Shown here: piece after piece, positions 24,805 to 33,800 of the stretch
How positions within the stretch are numbered: position 1 is the stretch's first letter
Layout: every line of letters starts with the position of its first letter
Assembly: GCF_003236175.1 (NCBI RefSeq)
Contig: NZ_QKTW01000022.1
Coordinates: 124,001-188,000, forward strand
Length of the DNA stretch: 64,000 bases
Source of the DNA: Taibaiella soli
GTDB lineage: Bacteria > Bacteroidota > Bacteroidia > Chitinophagales > Chitinophagaceae
Direction of reading: 5' to 3'
Notes under the pieces: generated by a model
Databases searched by the model: none
The model's input: the letters and a program-made list of their open reading frames with translations, nothing else
Told to the model about the DNA's origin: nothing
Made by a program: the position numbers and the translations under genes

Positions 24805-25455
24805 CTATCCGCGCGGAATCTGCCCTGCACCTGCATAATATCTTTGCCAGTATTTATCGTTCAGGCTGCTGATCATTACACCCTGACTAACTGATGCGTG
24901 AACAAAAAAGTTATTCAGCAGGTAAATGCCCACATGAGAAATACGACGTCCATGAATTTTAAAGAAGACCAGATCTCCTTCTTTCAATTGCCCTGAATCC
25001 CAAACCAGACGGCAGTTGTTGAATTGTTCAAAAGCTGTGCGGACGAGGTTCACATTAAAAACCCGTTCGTAAAGCCGCTGCACAAAAGCAGAACAATCGA
25101 TGCCCGATTTATCAGTGCCGCCGAGATGATAAGGCGTACCATACCATTCGTCGATGAAAGAATACAGAGAGAAATTAGTAATCGCGTTTGGCACTACCTG
25201 CATCAGGTCTGCATATTTTACCTGCAGCGTATTGGTGATCGATGGATCATATGCCGCATCTTTCTTGTCGTGAGAACGGAGTGTTACACTATTGGAATTG
25301 CCCGATAATGTAATGTCGTCAATAAATTTTGGCGACTTGCTTTTACGCGAAGCGCCATTGTCTGCCATCTTATGGGAAGAGGAACATGCCGTGAAAATAG
25401 CAGATGCCGCAATCCCCAGTGCAAGCAGGTGTTTTTTCAGTTTAAAAGTCAGCAT
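24805..25455 (-). CDS. NlpC/P60-family peptidoglycan peptidase, lipoprotein
   Basis: 216 residues from the ATG at 25453-25455, chosen because it places a signal peptide with lipobox (AASAIFTAC) at the N-terminus; a longer reading adds 14 residues. The C-terminal 120 residues are an NlpC/P60 domain: catalytic Cys in KSGIDCSAFVQRLY and His in GRRISHVGIYLL, with the third polar residue expected shortly after. Such enzymes cut the stem peptide of cell-wall muropeptides in the periplasm. The region before the domain (residues 25-90) is unrecognised. Confidence 0.88.
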   Translation of the reverse strand: MLTFKLKKHLLALGIAASAIFTACSSSHKMADNGASRKSKSPKFIDDITLSGNSNSVTLRSHDKKDAAYDPSITNTLQVKYADLMQVVPNAITNFSLYSFIDEWYGTPYHLGGTDKSGIDCSAFVQRLYERVFNVNLVRTAFEQFNNCRLVWDSGQLKEGDLVFFKIHGRRISHVGIYLLNNFFVHASVSQGVMISSLNDKYWQRYYAGAGQIPRG

Positions 25456-25723
25456 AGCAAACAAAGTTGTGAAATCAAATAATGAGTTGGGTCCCACAAA
25501 GCTACGACAACAACGCTAAATACAATATGATAGAAGAAAAAAACCATGAGCAAATTTCGTGCCACGTAACAACGTTATAACAAAATCGTCTGTTTAAATT
25601 TAAAATTCAAATGTCAAAATTCAAAAACGAAGCGCGTGGCCGTGAAAGTTTGCGTGCCCTCTGCCTACGTCTCTAGAAAATAAGAGAAGAAAATCAGCGA
25701 TTAAAAAATCAACCATCAGCCAT

Positions 25724-25749
25724 AAAAAAAGGCTGCCGAAGCAGCCTTT
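25724..25749 (-). terminator. Terminator of the phoH-like gene
   Basis: AAAGGCTGC (25728-25736), loop CGAA, GCAGCCTTT (25741-25749). On the minus strand the hairpin is followed by seven T residues, which gives the direction. Confidence 0.85.
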
Positions 25750-25755
25750 CTTGTT

Positions 25756-26772
25756 TTATACGTTCTCATTTTCTTTTTCCATCCGTTCTCTATTCTTTCG
25801 GATTTCCGCAACTTCTTCTTCTCTTTCCTGTTCTTTGTCGTAAGCCCTGATGATCGCTTTTACCAGTCGGTGACGTACTACGTCTGCTTCGTCGAGCTGG
25901 ATATGCGCAATACCTTCAATGTTTTTCAAGATGCGCGAAGCTCTGATCAGGCCCGATTTCTGATTTTTCGGAAGATCAATCTGCGTAAGATCACCGGTGA
26001 TGATCGCTTTTGCACTTGGTCCGATACGTGTTAAGAACATTTTCAGCTGAAGTTCGGTGGCATTCTGAGCTTCATCGAGAATGATGAAAGAGTTATCGAG
26101 TGTACGGCCACGCATGTACGCCAATGGCGCAATTTCAATGATACGGTTGGCCATATAATAGTTGAGCTTATCGCTCGGAATCATATCGTCTAGTGCATCA
26201 TATAGTGGTCGCAGATATGGATCGATTTTTTCTTTCAGATCGCCGGGAAGGAAACCTAAGCTTTCGCCGGCTTCTACTGCAGGACGTGTCAGGATAATCT
26301 TGCGAACCGCCTTGTTTTTTAACGCACGTACGGCAAGAGCTACCGCAGTATACGTTTTACCGGTACCGGCAGGACCGATGGCAAAAATGATATCATTTTT
26401 CTCGGACACAGCAGCCATGAGTTTCTGGTTCTGTGTTTTCGCTTTAATCACTTTACCGTTCGGACCAAAAACAAGTACATCATTACTTAATTCATCAACG
26501 GTGCTCGGCTCTCCGCCTTCTTCATCTCCCAAAATTCTTGAAAAATAATTTTCCGACAGATGTCCGTTCCGCTCTAAATATTTAATGACCTGTTCGATTT
26601 TCCCCTGTGCTGCTGCTACTTCTTCCGCCTGCCCCGATAGCTTTATCTGCGTACCGCGAGACAAGATCTTCAATAAAGGAAACTTACGTTTCAGAATATC
26701 GAATTTGCTATTGTTAATCCCGAAAAACTCAATAGGATTAACTGTTTCCAGGTTTATTATTGCTTCTGTCAA
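25756..26772 (-). CDS. PhoH-family ATPase
   Basis: 338 residues. Walker A is FAIGPAGTGKTYTAVALAV (about 131-149) and Walker B is SFIILDEAQNATELQLKM, with GDLTQIDLP further on; these are PhoH/YbeZ signatures. A short N-terminal KH-like segment (about 30-75) precedes the ATPase domain. The family is linked to RNA metabolism and often to the YbeY nuclease, but its reaction is not settled. The C-terminus is a highly charged helix (KEQEREEEVAEIRKNRERME). Transcribed alone. Confidence 0.93.
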   Translation of the reverse strand: MTEAIINLETVNPIEFFGINNSKFDILKRKFPLLKILSRGTQIKLSGQAEEVAAAQGKIEQVIKYLERNGHLSENYFSRILGDEEGGEPSTVDELSNDVLVFGPNGKVIKAKTQNQKLMAAVSEKNDIIFAIGPAGTGKTYTAVALAVRALKNKAVRKIILTRPAVEAGESLGFLPGDLKEKIDPYLRPLYDALDDMIPSDKLNYYMANRIIEIAPLAYMRGRTLDNSFIILDEAQNATELQLKMFLTRIGPSAKAIITGDLTQIDLPKNQKSGLIRASRILKNIEGIAHIQLDEADVVRHRLVKAIIRAYDKEQEREEEVAEIRKNRERMEKENENV

Positions 26773-26896
26773 GGTACTATGAGTTTTGGTTCAATTTAAA
26801 TATACAACATTAGTGCCGCGAAGTCAATATTATCGTTTAGTTAAAGTTGAACCCTGATATTTTGTGCGAAACAAGGCTGATTTTGTGGAAAAATCA

Positions 26897-26937
26897 AACG
26901 CCTTTATTGCGGTCAAATGACCTGCAATAAAGGCGTT
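26897..26937 (-). terminator. Long hairpin after purE
   Basis: AACGCCTTTATTGC (26897-26910) pairs with GCAATAAAGGCGTT (26924-26937), and inside GGTCA-AA-TGACC continues the stem with a single bulged base: 19 bp in all. On the minus strand it is followed by TTTGATTTTT, so it can end the purE transcript. Confidence 0.75.
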
Positions 26938-26963
26938 GAATATATTTAAAACTGACTCCGTAC

Positions 26964-27419
26964 TTAGATACGGTATTCATTTGCTTTAAACTCAGCAACT
27001 TTTGCAGCGATTTTTTCGTCGCTCAGTGCAAAAATGCGAGCACAAAGAACTGCAGCGTTGCGCGCACCTGCTTTACCTACAGCCAATGTACCGACTGGCA
27101 GACCTGCTGGCATTTGAACGATGCTGTACAATGCATCAATACCACCTGGCAGACCGCCATCCAATGGAACACCCAATACAGGCAATGAAGTGTAAGCAGA
27201 ACATACACCCGGTAATGCTGCCGCCATACCAGCTGCTGCTACTACTGCGCCATAACCGTTTGCTTGTGCATTTACCATCAGGTCGCGTACTTTATCAGGA
27301 TTGCGGTGTGCAGATGCTACAATCATGTCGTTTTCGATACCAAACCAGTTCAGCCAGTTCTGACATTCTTTCATTACTGATTCGTCGCTCTGAGAGCCCA
27401 TAATGATCATTACTTTCAT
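26964..27419 (-). CDS. purE: PurE-type N5-CAIR mutase, with altered active-site positions
   Basis: 151 residues, the usual core length. IIMGSQSDESV and VASAHRNPDKV (catalytic His) are intact, and ALYSIVQMPAGLPVGTLAVG matches the C-terminal signature. It rearranges N5-carboxyaminoimidazole ribonucleotide to CAIR in purine synthesis. Two usually conserved class I residues differ: the motif GGAAHLPG reads AGMAAALPG here (His replaced by Ala), and MPRGIPV reads MPAGLPV. No purK lies beside it. It is probably still PurE, but a related carboxylase-like role cannot be excluded. Confidence 0.82.
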   Translation of the reverse strand: MKVMIIMGSQSDESVMKECQNWLNWFGIENDMIVASAHRNPDKVRDLMVNAQANGYGAVVAAAGMAAALPGVCSAYTSLPVLGVPLDGGLPGGIDALYSIVQMPAGLPVGTLAVGKAGARNAAVLCARIFALSDEKIAAKVAEFKANEYRI

Positions 27420-27491
27420 AAGATGTAATTGTATGTTGTTTGATGTAAAATTTCAATTGTTCAGTATACCTTTAGCCGCGAAATAAAAACT

Positions 27492-28313
27492 ATGTCCTCT
27501 TTTACGAATAAAGTTGTTGTTATTACCGGTGCATCTTCAGGAATTGGCATGGCCCTTGCCCTTGATGCATTGCAACGTGGCGCAAAAGTAGCAGTTTGTG
27601 CCCGAAATGAAGAAAAATTGAAAGAATCCTATTCTAAATTTTCTACGGAACAGGTTTTCTGCATGGGTGCAGACGTGAGTAAAGAGGCCGATTGTAAGGC
27701 ATTTATTGAAGCTGTGATCGCTAAATGGAGCAGGGTGGATATGCTCGTTAATAACGCCGGAATCAGCATGCGTGCGTTGTTTGAAGATGCGGACGTAAGT
27801 GTGATTAAAGAATTGATGGATATAAATTTCTGGGGAACGGTTTACTGTACGAAATATGCCGTGACTTCTATCCGAGAAAATAAAGGCGTAATTGTAGGGG
27901 TATCTTCCATAGCGGGTTATAGAGGTTTGCCCGGCCGTACAGGCTATTCTGCGTCCAAATTTGCGATGCAGGGCTTTCTGGAGGCGCTCCGTACAGAGTT
28001 ACTGCACACGGGTGCGCATGTGATGTGGGTTTCACCAGGGTTCACGGCGTCCAATATCCGCAACGTAGCCCGTAGCGCGGACGGTTCTTCGCAGGGCGAA
28101 ACACCACTTGATGAAGGCAAACTGATGAGTGCGGAAGAATGCGCCCGCATTATTCTTGACGGTATGGAATCGCGTAAGCGCTCTATCATTATGACTGGTC
28201 AGGGTAAATTAACGGTATTGATCAATAAACTTTTCGGTGGACTGGCAGATAAACTGGTCTACAAACATTTTCTGAAAGAGCCAGGTTCGCCGCTAGCTAA
28301 GTATGAAGGTTAG
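27492..28313 (+). CDS. Short-chain dehydrogenase/reductase
   Basis: 273 residues, classical SDR. VVITGASSGIGMALALDA binds the nucleotide (residues 8-25), NNAGI follows, and the catalytic Ser-Tyr-Lys is in VSSIAGYRGLPGRTGYSASK (about 136-155). The C-terminal part has an added helix beyond the Rossmann core (KRSIIMTGQGKLTVLINKLF), like dehydrogenases that sit at membranes. Substrate unknown. Monocistronic, with its own terminator. Confidence 0.9.
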   Translation: MSSFTNKVVVITGASSGIGMALALDALQRGAKVAVCARNEEKLKESYSKFSTEQVFCMGADVSKEADCKAFIEAVIAKWSRVDMLVNNAGISMRALFEDADVSVIKELMDINFWGTVYCTKYAVTSIRENKGVIVGVSSIAGYRGLPGRTGYSASKFAMQGFLEALRTELLHTGAHVMWVSPGFTASNIRNVARSADGSSQGETPLDEGKLMSAEECARIILDGMESRKRSIIMTGQGKLTVLINKLFGGLADKLVYKHFLKEPGSPLAKYEG

Positions 28314-28357
28314 TTGGTTGAAAAATTAACTGGTTAATTAATCGATTTTATAAAAGG

Positions 28358-28388
28358 AAATCCGGTGCCGTTAGTGCCGGATTTTTTT
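28358..28388 (+). terminator. Terminator of the SDR gene
   Basis: AATCCGG (28359-28365) and CCGGATT (28377-28383) with loop TGCCGTTAGTG, followed by TTTTT. Confidence 0.8.
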
Positions 28389-28639
28389 GTGTACTCGTAT
28401 TGCCACTTATTCCGGCGGTTCCACAATATGGGGTGTGGCGCCGTTGAGAATCTCAATACCGGCTGGATATTACCGGCTTATTCCTTTCGCCTTTTAATCA
28501 ATTGATTTTATGTTTAATTAGTATTTTTAGTTATATTTATATGTGGAATGTTCAAGAATAGCATTTGAACATTTTCTAATAACACGTGTAAAATACCCCC
28601 CTCCGTTTGTATAAAATGCCCCCGGTTGGTTTTTGGTCA

Positions 28640-28971
28640 GGAAAGAAGTGAATCGTTACTTCGCATTAACGACGAATTGAGCCCCGATAGACTCTTTTTC
28701 AACCCTGTTGACCCGATGACCAAACCAATCACCAATATAACTGTTCCTGTCACCTCTTTTTACGAAAATGGCCTGGCCCCTTGATGACCCAAGGCAAGTG
28801 CCTGTTTTACCATGAAACATCCCAAACCTACACCGCTTTGCCCCTAGATAGTGATACCGTGCATTGCACGAGGACCACAACGCACATCTACCGTATTGGC
28901 CCAGTGAAGGCCGTGCAACACGCAAGTTTCACAGAAGAGACCTCCTCGCGTTTCCGCAAGGAGGTTTTTTT
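28640..28971 (+). ncRNA. Candidate structured RNA of unknown type
   Basis: The stretch has TCGTTA/TAACGA (about 28652-28672), CCTTG-ATGACC-CAAGG (about 28778-28793), CGTGC-ATT-GCACG (about 28858-28870), GGCC-CAGTGAA-GGCC (about 28898-28912), and a strong + strand terminator at its end. I tested it by eye against tmRNA, RNase P RNA, SRP RNA and 6S RNA and saw none of their conserved blocks. No clear TAnnTTTG promoter was found; TCCGTTTG near 28601 is a weak match. Confidence 0.25.
28940..28971 (+). terminator. Strong intrinsic terminator with no gene before it
   Basis: ACCTCCTCGCG (28940-28950), loop TTTC, CGCAAGGAGGT (28955-28965), one mismatch, then a run of seven T. Its orientation implies a plus-strand transcript from the gene-free region upstream. 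Confidence 0.8.
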
Positions 28972-29058
28972 ATGCCGATTGTTTTTACCAATTAACTACA
29001 CTATTTGGTTATGGATTCGCCAGGATGAAATAAAGTCTATAACGCAAAACCGACGCAT

Positions 29059-29090
29059 AAAAAAGCCTCCGCAATTGCAGAGGCTTTTAT
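29059..29090 (-). terminator. Terminator of the FKBP gene
   Basis: AAAAGCCTC and GAGGCTTTT enclose GCAATTGC (29061-29088). On the minus strand it is followed by TTTTTTA. Confidence 0.8.
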
Positions 29091-29112
29091 TCGGATGAGA
29101 TCTTAAACTTTA

Positions 29113-29541
29113 TTAAGCGATTTCTACCAGTTCGATTTCGAAAGTCAATGGTTCACCTGCCAGTGGATGGTTCGCATCCAGCAGAACTGAATCATCAGTT
29201 ACTTCAGCAACGATAACCGGGAAAACATGACCCTGATCATCGCTCATATGCAGTTCCATACCAACTTCTGGTTTGATATCAGCTGGAAACTCAGTGATTG
29301 GGTAGCGCACCATATTTTCATCGCTGCGTTCGCCATAAGCCTCATGCACAGGAATAGTCACCGTTTTCTTTTCGCCGACTGCCATGCTCATTACCGCGTC
29401 GTCGAAACCTTTAATTACCTGACCGTTACCCACTACAAATTCCAGCGGCGCACGACCGTCAGATGAATCGAAAGTAGAACCGTCATTCAGTTTTCCATGA
29501 TAGTGTACGCGAACGGTGTCACCTTTTTTAACTTGTTGCAT
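29113..29541 (-). CDS. slyD: FKBP-type peptidyl-prolyl isomerase, SlyD-like
   Basis: 142 residues in the SlyD arrangement: an FKBP half ([20 protein letters not shown] at residues 11-30 and [20 protein letters not shown]) with an inserted IF chaperone domain (about 72-125; [17 protein letters not shown] to [20 protein letters not shown]). It lacks the His/Cys-rich metal-binding tail of E. coli SlyD. Role: cytosolic prolyl isomerase and folding helper. Single gene, divergent from the namZ-like gene. Confidence 0.9.
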   Translation of the reverse strand: MQQVKKGDTVRVHYHGKLNDGSTFDSSDGRAPLEFVVGNGQVIKGFDDAVMSMAVGEKKTVTIPVHEAYGERSDENMVRYPITEFPADIKPEVGMELHMSDDQGHVFPVIVAEVTDDSVLLDANHPLAGEPLTFEIELVEIA

Positions 29542-29609
29542 GATAATTTCTTTTAATAAAACTTATAATGACGCAAGATACAGGATATAATGAGAAACCT
29601 GCGATTATC

Positions 29610-29640
29610 TTGGAGAAAAAAATAATTGGCCGCAACTTTG
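29610..29640 (+). promoter_or_regulatory. Promoter of the namZ-like gene
   Basis: TTG at 29610-29612 and CAACTTTG at 29633-29640 with a 20-base spacer; one mismatch from TAnnTTTG. The gene starts at 29666. Confidence 0.5.
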
Positions 29641-29665
29641 CATCTTCTTTGAAGAGAGATCACTT

Positions 29666-30862
29666 ATGAAGTTTCAGCTTAAGTTTTATAGCATATTAAT
29701 TTTTTCATTCCTGTTTATCGCAGGTGGTTTTTCGGCGAAGGGTAAAGTAATTACCGGGGCGGAAGACATGGGCGCGTATATTCCGGATCTGCAAGGCAAA
29801 AGGGTTGGGCTCATCATCAATCAGACTTCTGTTGTCGGTACTGCAAGAACATTGCTGGTGGATACGTTGCTGCGTCGTCACATAAATGTGGTGAAAATTT
29901 TTGCGCCTGAACACGGTTTTCGTGGCAAAGCAGATGCCGGAGCACATGTAAACAATGATCGTGATAGCGCAACAGGGTTGCCGATTATTTCTCTTTATGG
30001 AGATAATAAAAAGCCAAAACAAAATCAGCTTGAAGATATCGATGTACTTGTGTACGACCTCCAGGATGTGGGCGTGCGTTTCTATACCTATATCTCCACG
30101 CTGCAGTACGCTATGGAAGCTTGTGCTGAGGCTGGCAAAACTTTGATGGTGCTTGATCGTCCGAATCCTAATGGACATTATGTAGATGGGCCTGTACTTG
30201 ATACCGCTTTTCGTTCGTTTGTAGGTATGCAGCCAATACCCGTTATATATGGTATGACGCCGGGTGAATATGCACAGCTGTTATGTGGTGAACATTGGTT
30301 TAAAGATGCCGCGAAGCTAAAACTGCTGGTGGTTCCCTGCAGAAACTACGATCACAAAACGAAGTACGAATTGCCAGTAGCGCCTTCCCCGAATTTAAAA
30401 AGCATGACCGCTATTTATCTGTATCCATCTTTATGTCTTTTCGAAGGAACCGTGGTAAGCGTAGGCAGAGGTACGGACAAGCCATTTCAACAATTTGGTC
30501 ATCCTGATTTTAAAGGTAAATCAGAATACAGTTTTACGCCTACAGGTCAAACAGGTGCCAGCAAGCCATTGTACGAAAACAAAGCCTGCTATGGTCTACT
30601 CATTGCCGATAGCGAGGCCGCAGCTTTAAAATTGGTGAATAATCAGTTTTCGCTGCAATGGCTGGTTCAGGCTTATCAATGGTGTCCTGACAAAACGAAA
30701 TTCTTCAATAGTTTCTTTGAAAAACTGGCCGGAACAAATGTATTGCGTCAGCAAATAGAAGCTGGAAAAACAGACGCGGAAATTCGCAAAAGCTGGCAGC
30801 CAAAACTGAAAGCGTTTAATGCCATCCGCAAAAAATATTTGCTCTATCCCGACTTTCAATAA
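29666..30862 (+). CDS. namZ: DUF1343 exo-beta-N-acetylmuramidase, NamZ-like
   Basis: 398 residues with a signal peptide (KFYSILIFSFLFIAGGFSAK). The DUF1343 core shows GKRVGLIINQTSVV, KIFAPEHGFRGKADAG, DVLVYDLQDVGVRFYTYIST and LDRPNPNGHYVDGP. Members characterised from B. subtilis and Tannerella remove terminal N-acetylmuramic acid from peptidoglycan fragments, so a cell-wall recycling role in the periplasm is likely. It ends 31 bases before the trifunctional MMPL gene, which may be in the same transcript. Confidence 0.87.
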   Translation: MKFQLKFYSILIFSFLFIAGGFSAKGKVITGAEDMGAYIPDLQGKRVGLIINQTSVVGTARTLLVDTLLRRHINVVKIFAPEHGFRGKADAGAHVNNDRDSATGLPIISLYGDNKKPKQNQLEDIDVLVYDLQDVGVRFYTYISTLQYAMEACAEAGKTLMVLDRPNPNGHYVDGPVLDTAFRSFVGMQPIPVIYGMTPGEYAQLLCGEHWFKDAAKLKLLVVPCRNYDHKTKYELPVAPSPNLKSMTAIYLYPSLCLFEGTVVSVGRGTDKPFQQFGHPDFKGKSEYSFTPTGQTGASKPLYENKACYGLLIADSEAAALKLVNNQFSLQWLVQAYQWCPDKTKFFNSFFEKLAGTNVLRQQIEAGKTDAEIRKSWQPKLKAFNAIRKKYLLYPDFQ

Positions 30863-30893
30863 TCCCCAAGACAATCCGAGGTATACTTAATAC

Positions 30894-33800
30894 ATGCAAG
30901 CCTTTTTCGTATCCGTATATGATTTTTTCCGCCGCTACAAAGCGTTGTGCTGGATTTTATTTTTCAGCAGTCTGGCTTTGTGGGGCTTTCTGACATCGCG
31001 TATCAAATTTCAGGAAGACATTACCAGCATGCTTCCCGACAGCAAAGCCATCAAGGCCATGAATGATGTGATCAGTCATACGCAGGCTGGTGAGCAGGTG
31101 ATCTTTATGATGTCGTTTAAAGATAGTTCGGTTATCAATCCGGATAGTCTGATCAGTGCTGCAAATGTTTTTCAGGACCAAATGCTGCAAACCTGCAAAC
31201 CTTGGATCGATACGATTTCCCTGCAAATGGGCAGTGGTTACGAAGAGGCGATGGTGGATATTTTCCAGAACAACACGCCGCTTTTCCTTACGGAAAATGA
31301 TTACCGCCAGTTAGATACTTTATTGCAACCGGAGCATATTCGTGCTACGCTAGAGATGAACCGGAAGATATTATTGTCGCCGGCGAGTGTGGTGTATAAG
31401 CAAATGGTAGCGCAGGATCCTGTTGGCGTTTCACGATTGGTTTGGGCAAAACTGGCTACGCTGAAATTTGATCCGGGTTATGAAACCTACGACGGATACC
31501 TCTTTTCAGGCAATCAACGCAATCTTACTTTCTTCCTGAAGCCAAAATATAAAGCGGCTGAAACAGGTAAAAACAGCAAGTTCTTTACTGAATTAAATAC
31601 ACTGATTGACAGCTGGCAGGCAAAACACGAAGGTATTTCGCTCACCTATTTCGGTGGACCAGCGGTGGCGGCAGGGAATGCGATGCAGATGCGCACGGAC
31701 ACCATTGTAACACTTTCTGTAACGATTATTTTACTGCTGGCGCTGACGTATTATTTCTTCCGGAGAAAACGCACGCCGCTTTTACTTTTGGTGCCCGTAG
31801 TGTATGGCGCCGCCATGGGATTAGGCGTGGTGTATCTGGTACAAGGTTCTATTTCGGTAATAGCATTGGGTGCGGGTGCGATCATTCTTGGCATCGCCAT
31901 CGATTATTCAATTCATTTTTTATCGCACGCAAGACATGCGGATGATTTACGCAGCACGATTCACGAGCTGGCATTTCCACTTACGATCGGAAGCTTTACT
32001 ACAATTGCGGCGTTCCTTTCTTTACGTTTTGTAGCTACACCAATCTTAAAGGATTTGGGTCTATTTGCGGCTGCAAGTCTTACGGGCGCTGCGTTGTGTA
32101 CATTGGTTTTTCTGCCGCATTTTCCTTTGGGTATCAAACATAACGATGATCGTCCCACGATTTTCGATAAAATGGGTCGCTGGCATCCGGAGAAAAATAA
32201 ATGGCTGGTGCTGCTTATCGTTTTACTGACGCCAGTGATGTTGTATTTCAGCTTTGGGGTGCAGTTTGATAGTGATTTAATGCACTTAAATTATCTGTCG
32301 CCACGTATGGAAAAGGCGCAGGACGAGGTGAGCAAGGCGAATGCTTATGCTTTGAGTTCGGTCTTTCTTGTAGCGAATGAAAATAATGAAGAAAAAGCGT
32401 TGCAACAATTGGAAACATTGACGCCAACACTCGATAGTCTGAAAGCAAAGGGCTGGGTGAGAAGTGCGAATAATCCAACTGCGTTGATTCCTTCATTACA
32501 GGAGCAAGAACGGAGAATAGCACGCTGGCAGAATTTCTGGACTGATGCGCGTATTCAAAGTGTGATGCAGTCGGTAAACAGTGCTGCGAAAGAATTTGGC
32601 TATACGGCCGGAGCTTTTGATCATTACAGCGAAACCCTAAAACAAAGCTTCCATCCGCTAGATTCATCTTCGGTAACATTGCTGAAAAGCTTTTATCCTG
32701 GCGGATTTTCAGCTGGTAAAAACAGTCATTACGCTATTGCTGCTATCAAAGTGCCTGCAGAACATCGTAAAGAAGTGTTCAATGCGTTATCGCATCAGCA
32801 TGCAGTGAAGGTAACAGACAAGCAGGAAGGCGCTGTGCAGTTGGTGAAAGTGTTGAATAACGACTTCAACAACATCGCTATTTATTCTACGTTTATTGTA
32901 TTCTTCGCGTTGTTGATTGGTTACGGGCGTATTGAGCTTGCCTTGATTTCCTTCTTGCCAATGGCAATTTCCTGGATCTGGATTTTGGGATTAATGTCTT
33001 TGCTCGGTTTGAAATTCAATATCGTCAACATCATTATCTCCACACTTATATTCGGTCTGGGCGATGATTATTCCATTTTTACGATGGATGGCCTGATTGA
33101 GAAATACAAACACGGAACGCATAAACTGGAATCCGTGCGTGCGGCTGTTTATTTGTCTGTGCTTACGGTGTTGATCGGCTTAGGCGTGTTGTTGTTGGCG
33201 AAACATCCGGCGCTGCGTTCTATTGCGGTGATATCCGTTACCGGAATGATTTGTGTGTTGTTTATTTCACAGACGCTGCAACCTTTCCTATTTAACTGGT
33301 TTATTCAAAATCGTGCAGATAAAGGTTTTCAGCCGTTCACGCTACGCAGTTTCTTTATTTCTGTATTTGCATTCGCCTATTTCTTTACGGGCTCATTAGT
33401 ACTTACGATACTAGGTTTCATCTTTACGAAGATGTGGCCGTTCGGTAAGGAGCGCGGCCGGTATTATTTTCATGTGTGGCTGAGCCGTTATACCTGGAGT
33501 ATGATGTACATCATGGGGAATGTGCGGAAGCGTGTAATTAACCGTCAGCTGGGTGATTTCTCAAAGCCTGCTGTGTACATTGCCAATCATGCTTCTTTCC
33601 TGGATATTCTTTGCACGACGATGTTGCATCCGCGATTAGTTTTGCTGACGAATAAATGGGTTTGGCGTTCGCCTGTATTTGGCGCTGTCGTGCGAATGGC
33701 AGAATACTATCCGGTGGCGGAAGGTGTAGATGATAGTTTAGACCAACTGCAAAGTCTGGTGGATCGTGGTTATTCAGTGCTTGTGTTTCCGGAAGGAACG

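Larger units (their letters stand above)
28389..29058. other. Gene-free stretch of 0.67 kb
   Basis: No plausible protein gene on either strand; the ORFs present have no recognisable composition or domain. A dyad TGTTCAA-N9-TTGAACA lies at 28549-28571. The right half (28640-28971) holds many small hairpins and ends in a terminator; see the candidate RNA. Confidence 0.6.

Noticed and set aside
28656-28925. 89-codon minus-strand frame in the gene-free region
   Set aside because: Runs against the strong plus-strand terminator, has Arg/Cys-rich random-looking composition and no promoter.
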